Notes: generated by a model not told the origin, from the letters alone. A stretch of 44,264 nucleotides of DNA from Paracoccaceae bacterium (GCA_016124615.1 WGNF01000018.1:1-44264), one strand, 5' to 3'. Shown: positions 26,054-36,043, numbered from the stretch's first letter. Numbers and translations are program-made.

Positions 26054-26479
26054 TCACACGGTCCGTTTCGTCGCGCCAGAGCGCTCTGGCTGGGCTTCGG
26101 CGCCCAGATCCGCAAGGATTGGGCAGTCGGGCCGGTGATCGCCGGCACAGCAGTCGATCAAATACGCGAGCGTGTCGCGCATGGCCTGCAGGGCCGCGAT
26201 CTTCCTGTCAACCTCGGTAAGTTGGTTGCGCGCCAGCATCTTGACCTCTGCACTCTCGCGCCCCTGGTCTTCGTAGAGCGAGAGAAGCGTACGGCAATCC
26301 TCGATTGAGAAGCCGAGCGCGCGCGCGCGGCCGAGAAAGGACAGCTTGTGCACGTCGCTCGAGCGAAACGCACGGTAGCCGTTGAGGTCACGCAATGGGG
26401 TTATGAGGCCAATCTCCTCGTAGTAGCGGATTGTCTTGGCCGGCAGCCGGGAGTGTGCTGCAGCTTCACCGATGTTCAT
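26054..26479 (-). CDS. cueR: CueR-type copper-responsive MerR regulator
   Basis: A 141-residue MerR-family activator. The N-terminal winged helix (MNIGEAAAHSRLPAKTIRYYEEIGLI) is followed by a dimerisation helix and a C-terminal loop CCAGDHRPDCPIL, whose C-x7-C spacing matches the Cu(I)-binding cysteines of CueR. It should bind the two CueR-type promoters between copA and copZ and raise their transcription when copper enters the cell. It lies 31 bases downstream of copA on the same strand, so copA and cueR may form one transcript. Confidence 0.9.
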   Translation of the reverse strand: MNIGEAAAHSRLPAKTIRYYEEIGLITPLRDLNGYRAFRSSDVHKLSFLGRARALGFSIEDCRTLLSLYEDQGRESAEVKMLARNQLTEVDRKIAALQAMRDTLAYLIDCCAGDHRPDCPILADLGAEAQPERSGATKRTV

Positions 26480-26510
26480 GTCGATCTCCTTTCACTAGGC
26501 AGCGGTCGTA

Positions 26511-29024
26511 TTATCCGGCAGGCTGCGGCGTCATCGCAGCCCGGGGTGGGGGCGCTGACGGGCCTTCCACGAGTATTGGGGCGATCCAGCGCAGGCGTAG
26601 CGCGTTCGACAGCACGAAGACGCTGGAGAGCGCCATGGCCCCGGCAGCAATGGCCGGCGAAAGCATCAGGCCGAACGCCGGATAGAGCACCCCTGCCGCG
26701 AGCGGAATTAGCGCCGTGTTGTAGCCGAAGGCCCAGAACAGGTTCTGGCGGATGTTGCGCATGGTCCGTGCCGAGACGTCGAAGGCGTTGACGACCCCGC
26801 GCAGGTCGCCCGCCATCAGCACCACATCGGCGCTTTCAATGGCCACGTCGGTGCCGGTGCCGATGGCGATGCCGATGTCAGCATGGGCCAGAGCAGGAGC
26901 GTCGTTGATCCCGTCGCCGACGAAGGCAAGCTTCTCGCCGCCTTTCCGGAGCTCGTCGAGCGCGGCAACCTTACCTTCAGGCAGCACCTCAGCCACCACA
27001 TGATCGATCCCGAGCGTCCGGCCAATGGCTTCGGCGGTGGCGCGGTTGTCGCCGGTGATCATCGCCACCTTGAGGCCGAGGCGGTGCAGCGCCTCGATGG
27101 CCTGCCGCGTTGTGGGCTTGATCGGATCGGCCACGGCGAGGACCGCAGCGAGCCGGCCGTCCACCGCAGCGTAAAGCGGCGTCTTGCCGTCGGCAGCCAG
27201 CGCCGCCTCCGTGTCGGCATATTGTCCGAGCTCGACGCCTTCCCGCGCCATCAGCCGACCTGCGCCGATCAGTACCTGGTGGCCCTCGACTGCGGCAGAG
27301 AGGCCGAAGCCGGGGATGGCGGTGACCTGCTTCGCATCGGGCAGATCAAGTTGCTCGACGTGCGCCGCGTCAACGATGGCGCGGCCGATTGGATGTTCTG
27401 AATGAGCTTCGGCCGCAGCGACGAGGCGCAGGATGTCGGCGCCGTTCGCACTTTCCACGAGCGTCAGATCGGTCAGCGCGGGATGGCCCTCGGTGAGCGT
27501 GCCGGTCTTGTCGAGCGCCACGACGCGGGCATCCTGCAGTCCCTGCAGCGCATCGCCCTTGCGAAACAGGACGCCCATTTCCGCCGCGCGTCCCGTGCCG
27601 ACGATGATCGAGGTCGGCGTCGCCAGGCCCATCGCGCAAGGACAGGCGATGATGAGAACCGAGACGCCGGCGATCAAGGCATAGGTCAGCGCGGGCGACG
27701 GGCCGAAGACGAGCCAGACCGCGGTGGTCAACAACGCGAGCCCCATCACGGCCGGCACGAACCACATGGTAATGCGGTCGACCAGCCCCTGGATTGGCAG
27801 CTTGGCCGCCTGCGCCTGCTGCACCATCCGGACGATCTGTGCGAGCACGGTATCGCCGCCGACCCGCGTGGCGTGGAAGCTGAATGTGCCGTGGCCGTTC
27901 ACTGTGGCACCAACCACCGCCGCGCCCGGCGCCTTAGCAACCGGGATCGGCTCGCCGGTGATCATGCTCTCGTCGACCCAACTCTCGCCCTCGTGGACCT
28001 CGCCATCGACCGCGATCCGCTCGCCGGGGCGAACCCGGATTCGGTCACCCACCGTCACGGCCTCGATGGGCAGGTCGATCCAGGCGCCATCGCGGAAGAC
28101 ATGGGCGGTCTTGGCCTGAAGCTGCAAGAGCTTGCGGATCGCTTCGCCGGTGTGGCCCTTGGCGCGGGCCTCGAAGAAGCGGCCGAGCAGGATCAGCACG
28201 ACGATCACCGCGGCGGCCTCGTAATAGACCGCACGGGTGCCCGCGGGTAGGAGTCCGGGCAGGAAGGTCGCGACGACGGAGTAGCCATAGGCTGCCGTGG
28301 TGCCCACGGCAACGAGGCTGTTCATGTCGGGAGCCCCCCGCATGAGCGCCGGATAGCCCTTAAGGTAGAACCGCCTCCCGGGCCAGATCAGCACGAGGCT
28401 CGTCAGCACGAACTGGATGAGCCAATTGGTTTCCATGCCGATCGTGGCATCGATCCAGGCGTGGAAGCCCGGTACGATGTGGCCGGTCATTTCAACGACG
28501 AACACCGGCAGGGCGAGCGCCGCAGCGATCAGCGTGAGCCTGCCGAGTTCGCGACTTTCGGCCTCCTTCCGCGCGACCGCATCTGGCGGCGGGGCTGCGG
28601 CGTCGCGGGCCCTCGCCGCGTAGCCTGCCGCCTCGATCGCCCGAGCGAGCGCGCCGGGGCTCGCCTCGCCTTCCAGATAGCGGACGTTGGCGCTTTCGCT
28701 GGCGAGGTTGACCGAGGCTTCCAAGACCCCCGGCACCGCCTTGAGCGCGCGTTCGACGCGGCCGACGCAGGAGGCGCAGGTCATTCCTTCGATGTCGAAG
28801 TCTGCACTGGCCGTGCGGGCCGCGTAACCTGCCTTGTCGAGCGCAGCGATGACGGAGCCAGCATCTGGCTTGCCATCGAACTGCAGCTCAGCCGTTTCGC
28901 TGGCCAGATTGACCGAGGCCTGGGCCACGCCAGGCACCGCCTTCAGCGCACGCTCCACGCGACCGACACAGGAGGCGCAAGTCATTCCTTCGACCTGAAC
29001 GCTCAGGATTTCGTCCTTCGGCAT
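26511..29024 (-). CDS. copA: Copper-exporting P1B-1 ATPase with two HMA domains
   Basis: An 837-residue Cu(I) efflux pump. Two N-terminal HMA domains each carry GMTCASC, and they are near repeats of each other. Then come the transport motif [12 protein letters not shown] (CPC near residue 460), the phosphorylation motif [26 protein letters not shown], and the late-helix signatures [15 protein letters not shown] and [15 protein letters not shown] typical of copper pumps. It contrasts with the YPC pump at 6146. Expression is expected from the CueR-type promoter just upstream, shared divergently with copZ. Confidence 0.95.
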   Translation of the reverse strand: MPKDEILSVQVEGMTCASCVGRVERALKAVPGVAQASVNLASETAELQFDGKPDAGSVIAALDKAGYAARTASADFDIEGMTCASCVGRVERALKAVPGVLEASVNLASESANVRYLEGEASPGALARAIEAAGYAARARDAAAPPPDAVARKEAESRELGRLTLIAAALALPVFVVEMTGHIVPGFHAWIDATIGMETNWLIQFVLTSLVLIWPGRRFYLKGYPALMRGAPDMNSLVAVGTTAAYGYSVVATFLPGLLPAGTRAVYYEAAAVIVVLILLGRFFEARAKGHTGEAIRKLLQLQAKTAHVFRDGAWIDLPIEAVTVGDRIRVRPGERIAVDGEVHEGESWVDESMITGEPIPVAKAPGAAVVGATVNGHGTFSFHATRVGGDTVLAQIVRMVQQAQAAKLPIQGLVDRITMWFVPAVMGLALLTTAVWLVFGPSPALTYALIAGVSVLIIACPCAMGLATPTSIIVGTGRAAEMGVLFRKGDALQGLQDARVVALDKTGTLTEGHPALTDLTLVESANGADILRLVAAAEAHSEHPIGRAIVDAAHVEQLDLPDAKQVTAIPGFGLSAAVEGHQVLIGAGRLMAREGVELGQYADTEAALAADGKTPLYAAVDGRLAAVLAVADPIKPTTRQAIEALHRLGLKVAMITGDNRATAEAIGRTLGIDHVVAEVLPEGKVAALDELRKGGEKLAFVGDGINDAPALAHADIGIAIGTGTDVAIESADVVLMAGDLRGVVNAFDVSARTMRNIRQNLFWAFGYNTALIPLAAGVLYPAFGLMLSPAIAAGAMALSSVFVLSNALRLRWIAPILVEGPSAPPPRAAMTPQPAG

Positions 29025-29061
29025 GGTCTGTTCTCCGTTTACTCGACCGTCTATGTAGGTG

Positions 29062-29092
29062 GAGATAGGCCTTCCACTAACGGGAAGGTCAA
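29062..29092 (-). promoter_or_regulatory. CueR-type promoter of copA
   Basis: On the minus strand a TTGACC -35 box (29087-29092) and a TATCTC -10 box (29062-29067) lie 19 bases apart. Between and overlapping them is the dyad CCTTCC-N7-GGAAGG, matching the CueR consensus. It ends 38 bases before the copA start codon. Confidence 0.85.
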
Positions 29093-29140
29093 GCGTTCGC
29101 TCAGAAAAAATATTGGCCCATCACTGCGCCAATTTGCCGC

Positions 29141-29172
29141 TTGACCTTCCCGTGCCGGAAACCTTCCTAGTT
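29141..29172 (+). promoter_or_regulatory. CueR-type promoter of copZ
   Basis: TTGACCTTCCCGTGCCGGAAACC begins with the same -35 and CCTTCC half-site as the copA promoter, but the right half (GGAAAC) is imperfect and the -10 region (CCTAGT or TAGTTC) is weak. It lies about 20 bases before the copZ start. Confidence 0.65.
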
Positions 29173-29191
29173 CGAGCGAAAGGAGACCAAC

Positions 29192-29392
29192 ATGACCAAG
29201 TTCAATGTTCCGGAAATGACCTGCAACCACTGCAAGGCCAGTATCGAAAAGGCGATCAAGGGCATCGACGAGACCGCCCGCATCGACGTCGACCTCGATG
29301 CCAAGACTGTTTTTGTGGAGGGCGCTGGCGAGGACGCCGCGCTGATCTCCGCAATGAAGGAGGCCGGTTACCAAGCGATCGTCATCGGGTAA
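29192..29392 (+). CDS. copZ: CopZ-type copper chaperone
   Basis: A 66-residue single HMA-fold protein with the Cu(I) motif MTCNHCK. It would carry copper to the HMA domains of CopA, encoded divergently next door. The start ATG 29192 follows AAAGGAGACC. The fold is complete (MTKFNVPEMTC to GYQAIVIG), unlike the broken HMA gene at 5919. Confidence 0.92.
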   Translation: MTKFNVPEMTCNHCKASIEKAIKGIDETARIDVDLDAKTVFVEGAGEDAALISAMKEAGYQAIVIG

Positions 29393-30272
29393 CGAAACTC
29401 GCGGCCGTCAAGGCCTTGGCGGCGGCGGCCTTGCGACCGAAGGCGGGGAAATGCCTCGCTTTCAGTTTTCATGTGCCGTCGCGGGCTTTCGTCCGCCACA
29501 GCTGGCCCGATCCAATGGGTCGGTCGCAGTTCAGGTATGTGGATGATGATCGTCTTGTGGCCAGCGTCTGTCAGGCCGAAAGCGGGTGGCGTATTGCTGA
29601 ACCGCCAAGGGTGCGCCTTCACTCCGCGGCACGCTGCCTTCAAGACTGGCGATGCCGGCATCGTGCGAGAGACGGCGGCAACCGTGGAGTAGCGGCGCTG
29701 CTCCTGCGGCGGGCCACGCAATTCGCTTCGAGGTCGTTCTTGCCGCGCACGGCATGGCCCGAGAGGAGCCAGTCAGCTTCACAGCGGCGATTGGCGTGCC
29801 TTGGCGAATGCAGGAGATGCCAGGCGGGACGTTGAAATGCCCCGATTCGCTGGACGGGGGAAACTCATGCGCGGACCTCACAAGGGCAAATCACCAAGGA
29901 TTTCCGCGACGATGACGGTGTTTCGTCACAGCGGAATCGGCTCGGCCATTCACTTTCCGGTTCCTGGGGTCCGCGATGTCTGATGCCTCATCTGGAGGTT
30001 TCTTGCGGCCATCCCGGCGGTGGCAGGCGAAAGGCCGGCGACCGATAGGTTTGCGGGATCGCGCGGACCGCCGCTCAGCAAACGTGCGCCGAAAGCTTTG
30101 GCGGCGAGATCTATCACTTCTGTTCCGAAGCTGGCAGCATGCTTTCGCGACCGATCTTTGGTTTCCTGCACTGGGTCGCGCGAAGGAGCGCTGAAGCGGC
30201 GCGCCGCCAGGCAGGCAACACACCTGCCGAGGCACCTCGGAATGGAAACCGCACCTACGATGGAGATATGGG
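29393..30272. other. Long stretch without a recognisable gene
   Basis: About 880 bases between copZ and the DUF4396 gene. Open frames on both strands (for example minus 29950-30171 and minus 29368-29721) have no motif I recognise, and none has a good ribosome-binding site. The minus frame with SFGTEVIDLAAKAFGARL looks the most protein-like. It may hold decayed gene fragments. Confidence 0.35.
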
Positions 30273-31079
30273 ATGCTGAATGGCGTGATGTTGCTTTGGT
30301 TCCTGCTCACCGCGGCCTCGGCTCTGTTCGTTGCGCTCGACATCATATCGACGCCGGAATCGCCAGTACTGAAATGGGGCTTCATCCTGCTGACGGCATA
30401 CACCGGACCGATCGGCGCATTCCTCTATGTATTGGGCTGTCGGGAACCGTTGCCGGGGCTTCATGAACGCTATGTTGCCGCACGGTGGCGTCAGGTGCTC
30501 GGATCGACGATGCATTGCGTGGCCGGCGACGGCATCGGCATTCTCGCTGGCGCCGTGATCGCGTCGTTTCTTACTCTGCCGCATCTCGCCGACGTCGCAC
30601 TTGAATATTTGCTTGGCTTTGGCTTCGGGTGGTCGATCTTCCAGGCGCTGTTCATGCGTGGCATGGTCGGTGGCTCATACCGGAAATCGCTAACAAGCAC
30701 GTTTATTCCCGAATTCCTCTCGATGAATGTCCTGATGACAGGGATGGTGTTGACCGTCGCATTGGGGCGGATGTTGATCGGGAGGCCTCTGAATCCGCTG
30801 GCGCCGGATTTCTGGTTCGTGATGAGCGTTGCGTTGCTGGTCGGCTTCGTCTTGGCCTATCCGATGAATTGGTGGCTGGTGGCAAAAGGTCTCAAGCATG
30901 GCATGATGACCGTGCGGCCGAGCGGGCCCGTTGAAAAGGAACCCGCCGCGGAAGCACACCTTGACCACGGCATGGGTCTCGAGCCCCCGCCGAAGGTGAG
31001 AGTCGCCAGTATGGCGGCCTTCTCGGTCGCCGTATTCGCGCTGGCCATCTGGCTCGCCACCACTATTGGCGGCGCTTAA
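30273..31079 (+). CDS. DUF4396-domain membrane protein
   Basis: A 268-residue protein with about six or seven membrane helices and a conserved stretch GSTMHCVAGDGIGILAGA typical of DUF4396. The helix with FIPEFLSMNVLMTGM follows. After about residue 200 comes a charged loop containing DHGMGLEPPP and a final helix. DUF4396 proteins have no established function to my knowledge; they often occur near copper or redox genes, which fits the place here. Start ATG 30273 follows GGAGATATGGG. No partner gene is close enough to be certain of an operon. Confidence 0.8.
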   Translation: MLNGVMLLWFLLTAASALFVALDIISTPESPVLKWGFILLTAYTGPIGAFLYVLGCREPLPGLHERYVAARWRQVLGSTMHCVAGDGIGILAGAVIASFLTLPHLADVALEYLLGFGFGWSIFQALFMRGMVGGSYRKSLTSTFIPEFLSMNVLMTGMVLTVALGRMLIGRPLNPLAPDFWFVMSVALLVGFVLAYPMNWWLVAKGLKHGMMTVRPSGPVEKEPAAEAHLDHGMGLEPPPKVRVASMAAFSVAVFALAIWLATTIGGA

Positions 31080-31864
31080 CCAACGTGTTCAGCATGTACT
31101 GCATCGTTCCGCACGTGGTCGACCCAAGGGTCCGCGCCCAGCGTTCTTGAAATGCTCCGCCGGCACCTTGCAGGCGAGCCGACCGTTGGCGACCATCGGG
31201 CAGAGAGCGCCCCGCCGCCGACGCGGATTGGTAATGTCGGCGCGCGAGATCCTGTCCGGGCCGCCGATGCCACAGCCTACCCAGCAGAAAGAGTTAGCTC
31301 CCTTGTCCCTTGCCTGGCTTGCCGGTGTTGGGCTTCCGGTGGAACCGAATCGGCCGCCGGGATGTCCCTGCTGGTCAGGTCGCGGCCTCGGTTTGGCGAT
31401 GCCGGGTCATCCGGCGGAGGCAATCGAACGCGGTCTCCATGAACGACCTGTCGATCAGCCGCGTCGCACGACTTTCTCCCGTGCCCGCGCCTGTGCCGGC
31501 CAGATCGCTCCAGGCCGAGACGCCGGCGTCGGTCCGCGGCCGCATGCCATGCGGCAGTTCCTGACTCAGGTGATGCCTACCCCCCGCGGCAAGGACGGCC
31601 GGAGATCGCAAGGAGACCGCCATGGCCCAACTCACCGGAAGCGAGCTGCGACCCCGTCTCGTCCAGCCTCGAGAAGGCAGTCGTCGATGCAATGGTCCCG
31701 ATCGAGGTCGCACTCGATGCAAGAACGGGGCTCGTCCAAGTCGTCAAGAGCCGAGGGTCACGAAGCGGCGGCGATCCGCAACCTTGGCAGATCGCGGCAG
31801 GCGCACTTGGCGCAAATCTTGAAGGGGGCGGGGGGCCACCGCCGCGCGATCCGTCTGACGCGCG
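31080..31864. other. No confident gene; possible degraded short frame
   Basis: About 785 bases. Near 31611 AAGGAGACCGCC precedes an ATG (31622), but the frame soon loses coherence; another frame gives SLEKAVVDAMVPIEVALDAR and then becomes low-complexity. This could be a small gene broken by a frameshift. The minus frame 31375-31722 has no recognisable motif. Confidence 0.3.
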
Positions 31865-32329
31865 CTATTGTATGCCGTTCGCCCTCTGCAGTTCGCGTAC
31901 ATAGGTGACGATCATCTTCAAGTCGGCATCTGTCGGGCCCGGAATCGGGGGCATGTTGCCGAAGCGCCAATGGTGCTGCGGCACGCCGCGGCGCGGCGCC
32001 AGGAGCCAAGCCATGTCACTATGATGCTCGGGCCGGTAGTAGCTGTAAATGAACGGCGGGCCCATACCGTTGCGGCCCGCGGCATTGATGCCGTGGCACC
32101 TGGCGCAATATGCTTCGAAGGCTCTTTTACCGATCACGGCATCGGGCGAAAGCGTCGCCGGCAATTTCACCTGAACGATCGGATCGCCAATAGGGATATT
32201 CGATGTGTCCGGAGGGATCATGGACATGGTGGTCCCCCCGGCCTGCTGGGCGCCGGAACTCGACCAAACCGAGTAGCCGATCAACCCAACAAAGACGACG
32301 CCGATCCCGGCGGAGAGGAGTCTGTTCAT
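31865..32329 (-). CDS. Membrane-anchored single-haem cytochrome c
   Basis: A 154-residue protein starting at ATG 32329 (MNRLLSAGIGVVFVGLIGYS), whose uncleaved-looking N-terminal helix would anchor it in the membrane. One haem site, CARCH (75-79), lies in the periplasmic domain. The distal methionine is probably in the FGNMPPIPG loop. Histidines cluster in RPEHHSDM and VPQHHW. It would carry electrons in a respiratory or copper-linked chain; the partner is not identified. It is convergent with nothing nearby and follows the SHOCT gene on the same strand by 216 bases. Confidence 0.85.
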   Translation of the reverse strand: MNRLLSAGIGVVFVGLIGYSVWSSSGAQQAGGTTMSMIPPDTSNIPIGDPIVQVKLPATLSPDAVIGKRAFEAYCARCHGINAAGRNGMGPPFIYSYYRPEHHSDMAWLLAPRRGVPQHHWRFGNMPPIPGPTDADLKMIVTYVRELQRANGIQ

Positions 32330-32545
32330 AACGCTAGGTCCTGTTCTGCGGTCGAGCGGCTTCTGCGCCGACGCCAATCTCACCTGCCCCAAGCTTTGCC
32401 GGCGTTCCAGCGCTGGAGGGTCAAGCGCACATGGTGTCGCACACGTGGGCTTACTCGGAGTACATATCGAAAGCCCGCCGGGCGATTATTGCTTCTGGCG
32501 CGCTGCGACGCGCCGCCGCTTGGTGAGTCGCGCGGGGGCCAGACC

Positions 32546-32875
32546 TCAGGGATCAAGCAATTTCCGCTTTGCCTCGAACTCGACATCATCAATCTCGCCG
32601 CGGGCGAAACGCTCCTTCAGGACCTCAACCGCCGAATTGACCGACGAATTGCTCTGTCCACGCTCCTTCAGGGCGCGCAAGCCGAGGACGATGGCGAGAA
32701 TAACGGCGCCCCAGAACAGGATCATCATCCCGGCCCCCATGACGCCATAGCCGAAGCCATAGCCGTCCATCATGTTTCCATAATAGCTTCCCGCTCCCGT
32801 CGTGTCGGCCGAGGCAGCGGCAGCAGCGGCCGAAAGCAGGACGGTGGACAGGATCGGAACATTCGCGTGTCTCAC
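32546..32875 (-). CDS. SHOCT-domain small membrane protein
   Basis: A 109-residue protein. GTG 32875 follows AAGGAGG and is a better start than the frame from 32938. It has a signal-like N-terminus (VRHANVPILSTVLLSAAAAAASA), a Gly/Tyr/Met-rich segment (NMMDGYGFGYGVMGAGM), one membrane helix and a C-terminal SHOCT domain (VEVLKERFARGEIDDVEFEAK). SHOCT domains are short oligomerisation modules. Similar small proteins often lie next to copper or cytochrome genes. An FNR-type box is 57 bases upstream. Confidence 0.75.
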   Translation of the reverse strand: MRHANVPILSTVLLSAAAAAASADTTGAGSYYGNMMDGYGFGYGVMGAGMMILFWGAVILAIVLGLRALKERGQSNSSVNSAVEVLKERFARGEIDDVEFEAKRKLLDP

Positions 32876-32931
32876 TTCCGCCTCCTTCGAATAGGGTCGA
32901 AGCCAGAATGTCGAATTGCTCCCGCGTCGCC

Positions 32932-32945
32932 TTGACATGCATCAA
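32932..32945. promoter_or_regulatory. FNR-type box before the SHOCT gene
   Basis: TTGACATGCATCAA is a perfect TTGA-N6-TCAA palindrome and matches TTGAT-N4-ATCAA at nine of ten positions. It lies 57 bases before the SHOCT start and about 250 bases before the divergent cytochrome gene. Confidence 0.6.
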
Positions 32946-33192
32946 GATTGACTCGGGCGATGAGCCGGGTTTCGATGCCGGCCATCACAATCACGCGACA
33001 TCTGAGACGGGTGCGATTGTCGAGCGACCGCAATGCATGCTAATTTATTCATGCAAGTCGAGCGTCAACCGGTGCGGAGTGTCATCGCGATCTGCGGTGC
33101 GGGCTTCTTACCGACCCAGTTTCGCTGCCGCCCGAGGTCGCGGGTGACGGTTGCCGTTTTGACCAGGAAGCCCCCCACCTCGGAGACAGCTC

Positions 33193-33846
33193 ATGACCCG
33201 ACACGCGCGCCTCTTTCATCGGGCGATCCTGAGCGTTCCCGCGCTGGCGTTCGCTCTCGGGATCGCCGGGCCAGTTTGGGCCGCCGCTCCGCAGCTTGCC
33301 ACGACCACCTGCTCGGCCTGCCATGGGGTGGATGGCAACAGTACCGACGGCCAGTATCCCAAACTCGCCGGGCAGAAGGCCGGCTATTTGAGGCTTCAGC
33401 TCGAAGCATTCCGGAGCGGCGCAAGGCCTTCTGCGGTGATGAAGCCGTTCGCTCAGAGTCTGACCGATGCACAGATCGCCGAGCTTGCGAGATATTACAG
33501 TGCCAACCGCGAGGCGCCGGAGAAGGAACCGGTTGCACCGGATGCGCGCCGAGGTGCCGCGATCTTCCGTACAGGCGGCGGCACCGGCGCGGCCTGCGCA
33601 ACTTGCCATGCGACCGGCGGCTTCGGCGGCGGAATGATGGGGGGCGGAATGATGGGAGGCGGGATGATGCGCACGAATCCTGCGGTCACGCCGTTTCTCT
33701 TTGCCCAGCATGCCACCTACCTGGCCCAGCAGCTAGACGCCTTCGCCAGCGGCGCGAGGCCGAGCACCGTGATGGGCCCCTTTGCCACGCAGCTCTCGCC
33801 GGATGACCGCAAGGCGGTGGCAGATTACCTCGCAAGCGTGAGATAG
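33193..33846 (+). CDS. Dihaem cytochrome c4-like protein with a Met/Gly insert
   Basis: A 217-residue periplasmic protein with a signal peptide (to about WAAAPQ) and two haem sites, CSACH (40-44) and CATCH (about 136-140), in the duplicated arrangement of cytochrome c4. Each half has a matching SGARPS-V-M segment holding the likely distal methionine. After the second site is an unusual insert made of GGFGGG and repeated GGGMM units. The insert resembles methionine-rich copper-binding stretches and matches those in the EF-hand protein at 36161. ATG 33193 is used; the upstream SD is modest. Confidence 0.88.
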   Translation: MTRHARLFHRAILSVPALAFALGIAGPVWAAAPQLATTTCSACHGVDGNSTDGQYPKLAGQKAGYLRLQLEAFRSGARPSAVMKPFAQSLTDAQIAELARYYSANREAPEKEPVAPDARRGAAIFRTGGGTGAACATCHATGGFGGGMMGGGMMGGGMMRTNPAVTPFLFAQHATYLAQQLDAFASGARPSTVMGPFATQLSPDDRKAVADYLASVR

Positions 33847-33866
33847 GCTCTTCTGGGGTCACGTCG

Positions 33867-35270
33867 CTACGGGCTCGTCGCGGCCAACGGCAGCCTGACC
33901 ACCGCTCGGAGGCCTCCTTCTTCACGGTTCTCCAAACCGATGTCTCCGCCATGGGCGAGAACGATCGTCCGTGCAATCGAGAGACCGAGACCGACCCCGC
34001 CGGTTTCCCGCGAGCGCGACGTCTCGAGCCGCACGAAGGGATCGAACACCCGCGCGATGCTCTCGGCGGGTATCCCGGGCCCCTCATCTTCGATGACGAT
34101 GACGACGCTGCCCGCCTCGGACCGCGCCATAACTGTGGCACGGTGGCCGTAGCGCAGCGCGTTCTCGATCAGGTTGCGAGCCGCCCGGCGCAGGGCATTG
34201 CGGCGGATGCGCAGCGGGACGTCGGCGACCTCGCCGAGGGTCACGTCACCGCCGGCCTCGCGGAGCTCTTCGACCAGCGGGCAGATGAACTTGGGCAGCC
34301 GTATCGTCTCTACCGGCTCCGTCGTTGCCATGCCGCGCGCGAAGGCGAGCGTGGCTTCGACCATCTCCTGCATCTCGCCGATGGTGGCGATCATCCGCAC
34401 CCGGGTCTCGTCGTCGTCGACCATCTCGGCGCGGACCCGGAGCGCAGTGAGCGGAGAGCGAAGATCGTGGCCGACAGCGCCGAGCAATCGGGTGCGCTCG
34501 CTCACGAAGCGATGCAGGCGGGCCTGCATCTCGTTGAAGGCGGCGGCCAGCCGGCGCATTTCTTCTGGGCCCGCGGGATCGATCGGCTCGACATTCTCGC
34601 CTCGGCCCAACCGGTCGGCGGCCCGGGCGAGCCCCTGAAGCGGGCGGACCAGCCGGGCGAGCGCGAGCCAGAGCACCGCGGCCAGCAGCGCTGCCGTCAC
34701 AGCGAATGTCGCCGCCTCCGACCAGACCCAATGGTAGGGCGGGTCATGGAAGCGAGACGTCATGTTGAGCCAGCCGCCGCCCTTCAAGGCAATGGACAGG
34801 TTGAGTTCAGTCGCGCTCATCGACCCTGCGTTCATCTCCTGATGCATCTGCATCATCGCCGGCGAGGCGTTCGGCATCGCCGGTATCTGGCCCGCAGTCA
34901 GCCCTCGGCGCATCTCGATCCGGATCGCCCCGGCATGGTCCGGCCCGAGGAGCAAGCGGATGCGCTCCGCGATCCAGGGCGGGCCCGGATGGTCGTTCGG
35001 GGCGACGGTGGGCGCGGTGCCGACCGAGAACTGCACAAGCGCCGAACTTGCCGCCTGCAGGATTTCCGTGTGGAGGGTGCCCGGGGCGTCCTCCAGAAGC
35101 CGGGCAATATTGCCGGCACGATCCGCGGCTTCGAGCGCCAGCGCCGAGCGCACCGCGAGCGCGCGCTGGTCGATAAAGAGCCAGAGGGTCAAGGCCTGCG
35201 CTGCGGCAAGTGCGGCGACGATCAGCAGGATGATCTGGCCGCGGAGCGTGCAGGGGAGCGGGAGCCTCAT
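33867..35270 (-). CDS. Sensor histidine kinase
   Basis: A 467-residue membrane kinase paired with the response regulator whose gene it overlaps by four bases (ATGA). It has a first membrane helix (about 12-32), a periplasmic sensor region to about residue 185, a second helix (about 187-207), a HAMP segment, the phosphorylated histidine in VGHDLRSPLT (H268), and an ATPase domain with the N box (RNLIENALRYG) and G boxes (DEGPGIP, GGVGLGLSIA). The sensor region includes a methionine/histidine-rich stretch (MPNASPAMMQMHQEMNAGSM), which suggests metal, perhaps copper, sensing; this is inference. Confidence 0.92.
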   Translation of the reverse strand: MRLPLPCTLRGQIILLIVAALAAAQALTLWLFIDQRALAVRSALALEAADRAGNIARLLEDAPGTLHTEILQAASSALVQFSVGTAPTVAPNDHPGPPWIAERIRLLLGPDHAGAIRIEMRRGLTAGQIPAMPNASPAMMQMHQEMNAGSMSATELNLSIALKGGGWLNMTSRFHDPPYHWVWSEAATFAVTAALLAAVLWLALARLVRPLQGLARAADRLGRGENVEPIDPAGPEEMRRLAAAFNEMQARLHRFVSERTRLLGAVGHDLRSPLTALRVRAEMVDDDETRVRMIATIGEMQEMVEATLAFARGMATTEPVETIRLPKFICPLVEELREAGGDVTLGEVADVPLRIRRNALRRAARNLIENALRYGHRATVMARSEAGSVVIVIEDEGPGIPAESIARVFDPFVRLETSRSRETGGVGLGLSIARTIVLAHGGDIGLENREEGGLRAVVRLPLAATSP

Positions 35271-35989
35271 GACACATGCTCCACATCGACGGCGAGGCTG
35301 TAGCCGCCGCCGCGCACCGTTACGATGATCTCCGGCGTCGCCGGGTCGCGCTCGATCTTGCGGCGCAACCGACTGATCTGGTTGTCGATCGTCCGGTCGA
35401 AGACATGCCCGCTGCGGCCCGAAGTGATATCCAGCAGCTGGTCGCGGCTGAGCACGAAGCGCGGCCGCGCGAGCAGCGCCGTCAGCAGGCGGAATTCGGC
35501 GGTGGTGAGAACTTCGTCCCGTCCGTCTTCTGCCACAAGCCGGCGGGTATCGGTGTCGAGCGTCCAGCCGGCGAAACGCTGCCGGTGACCTGCGGGGGCG
35601 CCGGCAACTTGAGGCTGGCGTTCTGCACGTCGCAGGATCGCTTTGATCCGGGCCAGAAGTTCGCGCGGATTGAAAGGTTTCGGCAGGTAGTCGTCGGCGC
35701 CGACCTCAAGCCCGACGATGCGATCGGTTTCCTCACCGAGCGCCGTGAGCATCAGGATCGGAGTGGAGCCATTTGCGCTGAGGCGGCGGCAGACGGAGAT
35801 TCCGTCCTCGCCCGGCATCATCACGTCGAGCACGATCAGGTCGAACCGCCCCGTCCGGAGCTTCTCGTCCATCTCGACGGCATCGCGCGCCGCGGACGCT
35901 CGGAAGCCGTTGCGCTCCAGATACCTGCTTACCGCATCGCGGATTTCGCGATGGTCATCGACGATCAGGATATGCGGCTCTCTGCTCAT
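35267..35989 (-). CDS. OmpR-family response regulator
   Basis: A 240-residue DNA-binding regulator. The receiver domain shows the acidic pair (IVDDH), the phosphorylation site D55 in LIVLDVMMPGEDG, and the conserved Lys in DYLPKPFNPRE. The C-terminal winged helix (FDRTIDNQISRLRRKIE, then VRGGGYSLA) is of the OmpR type. It is co-transcribed with the overlapping kinase gene. The divergent EF-hand gene and its upstream repeats are the most likely local target. Confidence 0.95.
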   Translation of the reverse strand: MSREPHILIVDDHREIRDAVSRYLERNGFRASAARDAVEMDEKLRTGRFDLIVLDVMMPGEDGISVCRRLSANGSTPILMLTALGEETDRIVGLEVGADDYLPKPFNPRELLARIKAILRRAERQPQVAGAPAGHRQRFAGWTLDTDTRRLVAEDGRDEVLTTAEFRLLTALLARPRFVLSRDQLLDITSGRSGHVFDRTIDNQISRLRRKIERDPATPEIIVTVRGGGYSLAVDVEHVS

Positions 35990-36043
35990 GGCGTCGTTCT
36001 ACCTGATCCGATCCGGCGTGGGTGGGAAACCGTGTCGCGACTC

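Noticed and set aside
33630..33670. GGCGGAATGATGGG-type tandem units as a possible DNA repeat or CRISPR-like array
   Set aside because: They are codons for the Met/Gly insert in the cytochrome; too short and without spacers.
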